NCBI GenBank assembly: GCA_044370375.1
Contig: JBILVQ010000034.1
Span: forward strand, 1 to 19,772
Direction of reading: 5' to 3'
Length of the DNA stretch: 19,772 nt
Source: JBILVQ01 sp044370375
GTDB taxonomy: Bacteria; Bacteroidota; Bacteroidia; UBA4408
The notes beneath the pieces are model-generated. The model saw only the letters and a program-made list of their open reading frames with translations, searched no databases and was not told the DNA's origin. The translations under genes and the position numbers were made by a program. Shown piece by piece: positions 14,466 to 19,772 of this stretch; the first letter of the stretch is position 1, and each line of letters opens with the position of its first letter.

Positions 14466-15017
14466 TTGTTTTTGCCAAATTTTTACGAAATATTAAATGT
14501 GAAAAGCACCGCTAACCGCGAGGAAATAAAAAGTTCCTACCGTAGGTTGGCCATGTCGGTGCACCCCGACCGAAATCCAAACCCGGATTCAAAATTGCAA
14601 TTCCAAAAAATTCAAGAGGCTTATCGTACCTTGGGTAATGAGGACAGGAGAAAAAAGTATGATGCTTGGTTGCTTTACGGTGGAAGCGTTTTGCACGGAC
14701 AAGAGAAACATCAAAGACAACAACAACCGGAAAGAAGGCGAAGTCGAGGTCAGAGCGTTCGCAATAATCCTGAGTATAGGGCAGGAAATTACAAAGGAAA
14801 ACAGAAAGAACCCGATCATGACTTCAGCACCCTTGAGACCTACATGTTTTATAGCTTGTTGTTGATAGGGATTTCTGCAATTTTTTTGGCTATCCGAGAC
14901 TTATTTTTGGGCGAATGGACTGGCATAAATAGCCTTACCGGGATAATTTTCGGTTTAAGCTTTACCATTCTCTTGGTTTTTACTTACTACAATTTTTACA
15001 GAAAGAAGAATGAATAA
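14466..15017 (+). CDS. Membrane-anchored J-domain (DnaJ-like) protein (183 aa)
   Basis: Residues 6-67 form a J domain (FYEILNVKSTANREEIKSSYRRLA, with HPD at 33-35 and FQKIQEAYRTLGNEDRRKKYD), the part that stimulates Hsp70/DnaK ATPase. A basic, glutamine/arginine-rich linker (about 80-115) follows. Two transmembrane helices (about 127-147 and 153-175) and a short KKNE tail come after it. There is no G/F-rich region, zinc finger or client-binding domain, so this is a type III co-chaperone that probably recruits DnaK to the inner membrane with its J domain in the cytoplasm. The start is a TTG (14466, or 14472); no in-frame ATG lies at the beginning of the J domain, and starting at either TTG keeps the domain intact. 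A bidirectional terminator follows. Confidence 0.85.
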   Translation: MFLPNFYEILNVKSTANREEIKSSYRRLAMSVHPDRNPNPDSKLQFQKIQEAYRTLGNEDRRKKYDAWLLYGGSVLHGQEKHQRQQQPERRRSRGQSVRNNPEYRAGNYKGKQKEPDHDFSTLETYMFYSLLLIGISAIFLAIRDLFLGEWTGINSLTGIIFGLSFTILLVFTYYNFYRKKNE

Positions 15018-15056
15018 AGTGATTTTTATTGAACGTTAATCACTGCTTGTTTCAAT

Positions 15057-15100
15057 AAAAAAAAACGGATTAAAGTCCTTGCTTTAATCCGTTTTTTTTT
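15057..15100. terminator. Bidirectional intrinsic terminator between convergent genes
   Basis: An uninterrupted stem AAAAACGGATTAAAG (61-75 of the 15000s) / CTTTAATCCGTTTTT (82-96) with a 6-base loop is flanked by an A run (from 15057) and a T run (to 15100). It therefore works on both strands, serving the J-domain gene (+) and the small secreted protein gene (-). Confidence 0.93.
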
Positions 15101-15115
15101 GCTTTAGTTGGTTAA

Positions 15116-15523
15116 TTAATGATTATGTCCGGCATCGTGGGGCATACATTTTTCAACAATTTCGTGAAAAACATCATGGGCTTCGGTTATCATTTTTTTC
15201 AACTCAGCATCTGATTTTTTTGCTTTCACTGCTTCTTCAATGGCCTTGCATTTGTCTTCCAGTTTTGCCAAAACAGGGGCTACTTTTTTGGCATCCCAAT
15301 CGGCAGGAGGGGTGCTTGCTCTCCATGCTTTTGCCTTGGCAGCAAGGTCGGCAGCCATTTCTTTCAAGGGTTGTAAATTGTTGTCTTCGCTGGAGTGAAA
15401 GGTTTTGCTCATTACTGTATGGAATTCTTTCATTTCTTTCCATTCTGTTTTTTCATGGGCAAAGGATTTTACACTGGCCAGAAGCATGATGATGCCCAGC
15501 ATTGAGGATAGGATTGTTTTCAT
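15116..15523 (-). CDS. Small secreted helical protein, His/Cys-containing (135 aa), unknown function
   Basis: The ATG at 15523 gives a clean signal peptide (MKTILSSMLGIIMLLASVKSFA, cleaved before HEKTEW). An upstream in-frame start at 15580 would place 19 residues ahead of it and is less likely. The mature part (about 113 residues) is predicted to be mostly helical and rich in Lys, Glu and Ala. Histidines sit at helix-like spacings (H35, H43, H116, H120), with cysteines C92 and C126 and a histidine-rich end (MPHDAGHNH). The overall look recalls small periplasmic four-helix bundles such as cytochrome b562/c', but there is no CxxCH heme motif, so heme or metal binding is speculation. A TACCTTTG promoter element lies upstream, and the gene stands alone between two terminators. 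Confidence 0.8.
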   Translation of the reverse strand: MKTILSSMLGIIMLLASVKSFAHEKTEWKEMKEFHTVMSKTFHSSEDNNLQPLKEMAADLAAKAKAWRASTPPADWDAKKVAPVLAKLEDKCKAIEEAVKAKKSDAELKKMITEAHDVFHEIVEKCMPHDAGHNH

Positions 15524-15542
15524 GGTAAATGATTTATGATAA

Positions 15543-15550
15543 CAAAGGTA
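15543..15550 (-). promoter_or_regulatory. -7 promoter element (TACCTTTG) for the small secreted protein gene
   Basis: TACCTTTG on the minus strand matches TAnnTTTG and lies 20 bases before the ATG at 15523. That supports the shorter start, since the longer frame's start at 15580 would be upstream of the promoter. Confidence 0.55.
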
Positions 15551-15620
15551 GTGAATAAAATTATTAAAGAATTTATTCATTTATCGGGCCAGATAGAACG
15601 CGGTGAGTCTTGAAATATTG

Positions 15621-15657
15621 AAAAAAAAAGCACCTTCGTTTTGATAAAGGTGCTTTT
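15621..15657 (-). terminator. Intrinsic terminator after tRNA-Ala
   Basis: A stem AAGCACCTT/AAGGTGCTT (15628-15636 and 15647-15655, extendable by flanking A-T pairs) has a loop of about 10 bases. On the minus strand it is followed by a run of nine T. It lies about 48 bases past the 3' end of the tRNA and closes the tig-clpP-clpX-ALDH-tRNA stretch. Confidence 0.88.
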
Positions 15658-15704
15658 CCTGAACTACATAGTGATCAAGTTTTTTTCCTGACCGGATTTT
15701 TGGG

Positions 15705-15778
<74 letters not shown>

Positions 15779-15792
15779 TTGTTTTGCGTTGG

Positions 15793-15800
15793 CAAAGATA
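15793..15800 (-). promoter_or_regulatory. -7 promoter element (TATCTTTG) for tRNA-Ala
   Basis: TATCTTTG on the minus strand matches TAnnTTTG and lies 15 bases before the tRNA 5' end, just after the aldehyde dehydrogenase stop. No TTTG box stands at the usual spacing, though one exists 32 bases upstream. The tRNA may be transcribed both from here and by read-through. Confidence 0.5.
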
Positions 15801-15816
15801 AAAAAAGGAATGGAAT

Positions 15817-17262
15817 TTAATCTGTTTTTATGCAAACATTTTTTGCTTCGGTAAAGAAACGCAGGGCTTCGTTTCCTCCTTCACGGCCAACACCAGATTG
15901 TTTAACACCGCCAAAAGGAGTTCTTAAGTCACGAACCAACCAGCAATTTATCCAAACAATACCCGCTTCTACTTTGGCAGCCACCCTGTGAGCTCTTGAT
16001 AAATGATTGGTCCAAATGCTGGCAGAAAGTCCGTAATTGCTATCGTTAGCCAGAGATAGGGCTTCTTCTTCGGTTTTGAACGACTGCAGGGTAACCACCG
16101 GCCCGAAAATTTCCTCCTGATTGGTTCTGCAATGATTGTTTAATCCTTCAATCACCGTAGGTTCAATGTACCAGCCACCGGAATATTCCCCTTGTAGTTG
16201 AACAGCATTACCACCGCAAAGCACCTTACCTCCCTCTTCACGTGCAACATGGATATGTCCAAGTATTTTTTCGAAATGGGCTTTCGAAACAATTGCACCC
16301 ATTTTGGTTTTTTCATCGTATGGGTTAGCTGGAATTAACTGTTTAACCTTTTGAACGAAGGTCTCTTTGAATTTCTCGTAAATGCTTTCTTCAATCAAAA
16401 TACGTGAGCCGCAAAGGCAAATTTGACCTTGATTAGCGAAGGATGAGCGAATCACTGTTTTCAACATTTCATCGAAATCGCAATCAGCAAAAACGAAAAC
16501 AGGATTTTTTCCGCCTAGTTCAAGCGATATTTTTTTAAAGACCGGGGCTGCTGCTGCGGCAATGGCTGCACCGGTTTTGGTTCCTCCGGTAAATGAAATG
16601 GCTTTTACATTTTTGTGTTCAACAATTTCTTTTCCTGCGGAGGTTCCTGTACCATGAACAATATTTAACACTCCTGCCGGTAGTCCAACCTCAATACAAA
16701 TTTTGGATAACAAAAAGGCAGTCATGGGAGTAATTTCAGATGGCTTGGCCACTAAACAATTGCCGGCAGCAAGGGCTGGAGCAATCTTCCAACTAAAAAG
16801 ATAGAGGGGAAGGTTCCAAGGGGAAATGCAACCAACCACTCCAATGGGTTGACGGAGTGTATAGTTTACAAATCCTTCAGCCATAGCGTGCGTTTCTGCC
16901 GAGAATTGGGTTATGGCCTGAGCGAAAAACTCGAAGTTTTGTCGGGCTCTTGGAATGTCAACGGTTCTCGATAGATGAATTGGTTTGCCGTTGTCTTTGG
17001 TTTCTGCTTGTGCAAGCAATTCAAGATGCCGGGCAATTCCGTTGGCAATTTTCATTAAATATTCAGACCGCTCACCTGCACTGAGGGTTGACCATTGAGG
17101 GAAGGCATTTTGTGCTGCCTCAACCGCCAAATCAACATCTTTTTTATCAGAGTCGGGAATGCTGCCGTAAACTTTGCCGGTAGCCGGTTCCCAATTATCG
17201 AGATGTCTTCCCGACAAAGGTTCCATGAAACGACCATCGATATAATTCAGTATTTTTTCCAT
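15817..17262 (-). CDS. NAD-dependent aldehyde dehydrogenase, 2-aminomuconate-semialdehyde (ALDH8A1-like) type
   Basis: This 481-residue cytoplasmic ALDH oxidises an aldehyde to the acid using NAD. Seen: SPWN (N150, oxyanion hole), KPSE (cofactor binding), FTGG (about 224), the general base E248 in LELGGKNP, the catalytic nucleophile C282 in FANQGQICLCGSR, and EEIFGPV (about 383-389). Several stretches closely match what I recall of ALDH8A1 and 2-aminomuconate/2-hydroxymuconate-semialdehyde dehydrogenases: NYTLRQPIGV, SSFANQGQICLC, and especially WINCWLVRDLRTPFGG. That suggests a role in tryptophan/kynurenine or aromatic ring-cleavage breakdown; no other pathway gene is in the window. The ATG at 17262 is preferred; a TTG six bases upstream is possible. 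The gene begins 15 bases after the clpX stop with no terminator between, so it is probably co-transcribed with tig-clpP-clpX. Confidence is high for ALDH and moderate for the substrate. Confidence 0.93.
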   Translation of the reverse strand: MEKILNYIDGRFMEPLSGRHLDNWEPATGKVYGSIPDSDKKDVDLAVEAAQNAFPQWSTLSAGERSEYLMKIANGIARHLELLAQAETKDNGKPIHLSRTVDIPRARQNFEFFAQAITQFSAETHAMAEGFVNYTLRQPIGVVGCISPWNLPLYLFSWKIAPALAAGNCLVAKPSEITPMTAFLLSKICIEVGLPAGVLNIVHGTGTSAGKEIVEHKNVKAISFTGGTKTGAAIAAAAAPVFKKISLELGGKNPVFVFADCDFDEMLKTVIRSSFANQGQICLCGSRILIEESIYEKFKETFVQKVKQLIPANPYDEKTKMGAIVSKAHFEKILGHIHVAREEGGKVLCGGNAVQLQGEYSGGWYIEPTVIEGLNNHCRTNQEEIFGPVVTLQSFKTEEEALSLANDSNYGLSASIWTNHLSRAHRVAAKVEAGIVWINCWLVRDLRTPFGGVKQSGVGREGGNEALRFFTEAKNVCIKTD

Positions 17263-17277
17263 GGTCAACTCAAAAGG

Positions 17278-18510
17278 TTATGCCACTTTTAAACCTGTGA
17301 AGTTTGCCTTCTTTAGTTTTTCAAGGGCATAGCGATTGGTGATTTTTAATTCCTTTTCGTTTGATGAAGGTGCTTCGTACATAGCATCTACCATGATGGC
17401 TTCGCAAATAGAGCGAAGGCCTCTTGCACCAAGTTTGAATTCTATTGCTTTTTCAACGATTAAATCCAATGCACTTTTTTCGAAGGTTAACTTTACCCCA
17501 TCTAATTCGAAAAGTTTTACATATTGTCGAATCAGTGAATTTTTGGGTTCAGTAAGAATTCTTCTCAAACTAGATTTGTCGAGCGGATCAAGAAACGTAA
17601 GGATGGGTAATCTTCCGATTAATTCAGGGATCAAGCCGAATGATTTTAAATCCTGCGGTGCAATGTACTGCAAAAGGTTTTCTTTGTCTATTTCTTCCTT
17701 GTTTTTTCCAACGGTATAACCCAATGGTTGAGAATCAATACGGCGGGCAATTTTTTTGGTAATTCCGTCAAAAGCACCACCGCAAATAAATAGAATGTTT
17801 TTGGTATTGATGGCCACCATTTTTTGCTCCGGATGTTTTCTTCCTCCCTGTGGTGGAACATTGGCAACCGAGCCTTCCAGTAGTTTCAGCAAAGCCTGCT
17901 GCACGCCTTCACCGGAAACATCGCGGGTAATGGAGGGGTTATCGCTTTTGCGGGCAATCTTATCTACTTCATCAATAAACACAATACCTCTTTCGGCAGC
18001 GGCCACATCATAATCAGCCGCCTGAAGTAATCTGGATAAAATGCTTTCAACATCCTCACCAACATAACCTGCCTCGGTGAGTACGGTTGCATCGGCAATG
18101 CAAAAGGGTACATTTAAAATTTTGGAGATGGTTCTTGCCAATAGGGTTTTGCCTGTTCCGGTTTCCCCCACCATGATGATATTTGATTTCTCAATTTCTA
18201 CATCTTCTTCCTTTCCAAGGGGTCTTTGCTGAATTCTTTTGAAGTGATTGTAAACTGCAACACTAAGAATTTTTTTTGCCTGATCTTGTCCGATTACATA
18301 TTCGTCAAGGTGCTTTTTAATTTCTACCGGTTTTAAAAGGTTTAATTTAAAACTACCAGCAGAAACTTTTTCTTTTGCTTCTTCTTTGGCAATATTATTG
18401 GCCTGTTCAATGCAAAAGTTGCAGATGTGTCCACTAATACCGGCAATCAGGATGCTAACATCCTTTTTGTCGCGACCACAGAACGAACACTTAATGGCGT
18501 TTTTCTCCAT
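17278..18510 (-). CDS. clpX: ATP-dependent Clp protease ATP-binding subunit ClpX
   Basis: This 410-residue AAA+ unfoldase recognises, unfolds and threads substrates into ClpP. Seen: an N-terminal zinc-binding domain with C8, C11, C30 and C33; Walker A GETGTGKT (115-122); the pore-1 loop GYVG (148-151); Walker B GIVFIDE (175-181); and the RKH pore loop (224-226). The ClpP-docking IGF-loop equivalent is LGY (263-265), followed by a conserved FGLIPELIGRLP segment, and the sensor-2 arginine region GARGLRSI is present. Length is normal. The gene starts at an ATG 20 bases after clpP, in the standard tig-clpP-clpX order. Confidence 0.98.
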   Translation of the reverse strand: MEKNAIKCSFCGRDKKDVSILIAGISGHICNFCIEQANNIAKEEAKEKVSAGSFKLNLLKPVEIKKHLDEYVIGQDQAKKILSVAVYNHFKRIQQRPLGKEEDVEIEKSNIIMVGETGTGKTLLARTISKILNVPFCIADATVLTEAGYVGEDVESILSRLLQAADYDVAAAERGIVFIDEVDKIARKSDNPSITRDVSGEGVQQALLKLLEGSVANVPPQGGRKHPEQKMVAINTKNILFICGGAFDGITKKIARRIDSQPLGYTVGKNKEEIDKENLLQYIAPQDLKSFGLIPELIGRLPILTFLDPLDKSSLRRILTEPKNSLIRQYVKLFELDGVKLTFEKSALDLIVEKAIEFKLGARGLRSICEAIMVDAMYEAPSSNEKELKITNRYALEKLKKANFTGLKVA

Positions 18511-18530
18511 CAGGGATAGGGGCTTGTTTT

Positions 18531-19196
18531 TTATTTGGCGCTACGAACCAATACTTCATCAATCATACCGTAAGCCTTCGCTTCTTCGGCAATCATCCAG
18601 TAATCACGATCGCTGTCTTTCCATACGGTATCATAATCTTTTCCTGAATGATGTGAAATGATATCGTAGAGTTCTTTTTTCAATTTAGCAATTTCCCTGG
18701 CGGTAATTTCAATATCAGATGCTTGTCCTTGCGCACCTCCAAGGGGTTGATGAATCATTACCCTGGAATGAGGCAATGCTGTTCTCTTCCCTTTTTCTCC
18801 GGCACATAATAATACAGCAGCCATAGAAGCAGCAATACCGGTACAGATGGTAGCTACATCGCATTGAATATACTGCATGGTGTCGTAAATGCCTAAGCCT
18901 GCATAAACACCACCTCCCGGAGAGTTGATATAAATTTGTATGTCCTTCTTTGCATCTGCAGACTCAAGAAACAACAACTGGGCCTGAATAATATTAGCCA
19001 CCTGATCATCAATGGGCATCCCCATAAAAATGATTCTGTCCATCATCAAACGCGAAAAAACATCCATTTGAGCTACGTTCAACTGGCGTTCCTCAATGAT
19101 GTAAGGGGTTAAGCTTTTGATATAACCGTTTACAGCGGTGCTACTGATTCCGCGATGTTTTACCGCGTATTTTTGAAATTCGTCAATAGGAAACAT
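18531..19196 (-). CDS. clpP: ATP-dependent Clp protease proteolytic subunit ClpP
   Basis: This 221-residue serine peptidase assembles into a barrel that degrades polypeptides delivered by ClpX. The catalytic triad is complete: S124 in GIAASMAAVLL, H149 in RVMIHQPLGG, and D198 in SDRDYWM. The INSPGGGVYAG oxyanion/strand region and the AQGQASDIEI handle segment are also present. The N-terminus is somewhat long (about 25 residues before the folded core), which could be a processed propeptide as in other ClpPs; this is inference. It starts at an ATG 12 bases after the trigger factor stop and lies 20 bases before clpX. Confidence 0.98.
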   Translation of the reverse strand: MFPIDEFQKYAVKHRGISSTAVNGYIKSLTPYIIEERQLNVAQMDVFSRLMMDRIIFMGMPIDDQVANIIQAQLLFLESADAKKDIQIYINSPGGGVYAGLGIYDTMQYIQCDVATICTGIAASMAAVLLCAGEKGKRTALPHSRVMIHQPLGGAQGQASDIEITAREIAKLKKELYDIISHHSGKDYDTVWKDSDRDYWMIAEEAKAYGMIDEVLVRSAK

Positions 19197-19207
19197 AGGC
19201 TTGGTTT

Positions 19208-19772
19208 TTAAGATTGATAAAATTCTTCGATGGAAGTTTCGTGAACTGATTTCTTTACATTCTGACTGAGCAAATTGGAAATTTTTTCGTCATACAATCG
19301 GTCAACGACTCTTTCATACTCCTTTTGGTTCGATTTAATTCTTTTTATTGTTTCACTCAATTCGTCTTCTTCAATATCATAACCATTGTATTGAAGAAAT
19401 TGTTGTGAAATAATCTTTTTGATATGTTCATCAACTTCTTCTTCGGCCACACGAATTTCGAATTGCTTGAGTAATTTGTTGACCAAAAGTTGCGATTTTA
19501 ATTGCTTAGCAAAATTCGAAAAATCGTTTTCAATCGATTCTGGAGTAACGGGTTTGTCGCTTGCTGTCATCAACCATCTTTTCAAAAAAGATTCAGGCAG
19601 TTGAATGTTGCAATATTCGGTAAGAAAAGCAAGGGTTTTGTTTAAAAATTTCCTCTCTGCTTCGTTATTGAACATGGTTTCGAGTTCGCTTTTAATTTTT
19701 GCACGAAACTCTTCCTCATTGCTAACCTGATCACCATAAATTTTTGAAAATAACTCTTCGTTTATTTCGGCA
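19208..19772 (-). CDS. tig: Trigger factor, C-terminal part (5' truncated by window)
   Basis: The frame stays open to the window edge, so the 155-residue stretch beginning at the internal methionine (19675) is not the true protein. At least 187 residues are visible. The part upstream of that Met (EELFSKIYGDQVSNEEEFRA) is the typical junction after the trigger-factor PPIase domain. It is followed by the all-helical C-terminal chaperone cradle (AERKFLNKTLAFL, IQLPESFLKRWL, VDEHIKKIISQQFLQY). Trigger factor binds ribosomes and shelters nascent chains. The position immediately before clpP and clpX is the classic bacterial order and supports the call. Promoter and N-terminal ribosome-binding domain lie outside the window. 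Confidence 0.93.
   Translation of the reverse strand, partial: AEINEELFSKIYGDQVSNEEEFRAKIKSELETMFNNEAERKFLNKTLAFLTEYCNIQLPESFLKRWLMTASDKPVTPESIENDFSNFAKQLKSQLLVNKLLKQFEIRVAEEEVDEHIKKIISQQFLQYNGYDIEEDELSETIKRIKSNQKEYERVVDRLYDEKISNLLSQNVKKSVHETSIEEFYQS

Noticed and set aside
17716..17724. LGY instead of IGF in the ClpP-docking loop of ClpX as a possible loss of ClpP binding
   Set aside because: A Val/Leu-Gly-Tyr version is, as far as I recall, usual in Bacteroidota ClpX, and clpP is intact and adjacent.
19208..19675. Treating the 155-aa frame beginning MFNNEAER as a complete gene
   Set aside because: The frame continues open upstream to the window edge with typical trigger-factor residues, so that Met is internal.

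Overview
The window looks like a chromosomal segment from a member of the Bacteroidota, probably an environmental lineage of the Flavobacteriales/Chitinophagales kind. Five things point there: secreted giants carrying type IX secretion (T9SS) C-terminal sorting domains, including a CHU_C-type 'gliding motility-associated' domain; a TonB-dependent receptor; a small PID-CTERM protein; repeated TAnnTTTG promoter elements, the Bacteroidota -7 motif; and almost no Shine-Dalgarno sequences. The species cannot be fixed from this sequence alone.

Layout. 1-474 (+) is the 3' end of a TonB-dependent outer-membrane receptor, closed by its own terminator. From 613 to 12949 everything is on the minus strand and concerns the cell surface. 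In transcription order it holds a 1407-aa SHISGG/Ig/PKD protein with a type B sorting domain, a 733-aa secreted phospholipase-D-like (HKD) protein with an OB-like N-terminus and a type A sorting domain, a 1829-aa multidomain adhesin-like protein with a degenerate type A-like tail, and a 59-residue PID-CTERM protein with its own promoter and terminator. Strong hairpins sit at both internal junctions of the three large genes. One of them swallows the start codon of the phospholipase-D-like gene.

13008-15523 is a short housekeeping/mixed stretch: mutY (-), then divergently a two-helix membrane protein and a membrane-anchored J-domain protein (+), a bidirectional terminator, and a small secreted helical protein (-).

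15621-19772 (minus) is the conserved protein quality-control block tig-clpP-clpX. It is followed after 15 bases by an aldehyde dehydrogenase of the 2-aminomuconate-semialdehyde (ALDH8A1-like) type, and then by tRNA-Ala(GGC) and a terminator. Trigger factor chaperones nascent chains, and ClpX unfolds substrates for the ClpP peptidase. The dehydrogenase is metabolically unrelated, but its spacing suggests co-transcription.

No CRISPR array, insertion sequence, prophage or obvious horizontally acquired island is visible. No stretch over 300 bases lacks a gene. The least ordinary parts are the terminator-over-start-codon arrangement in the secreted-protein cluster, the PID-CTERM gene beside T9SS substrates, and the unusual domain architectures of the three large proteins.
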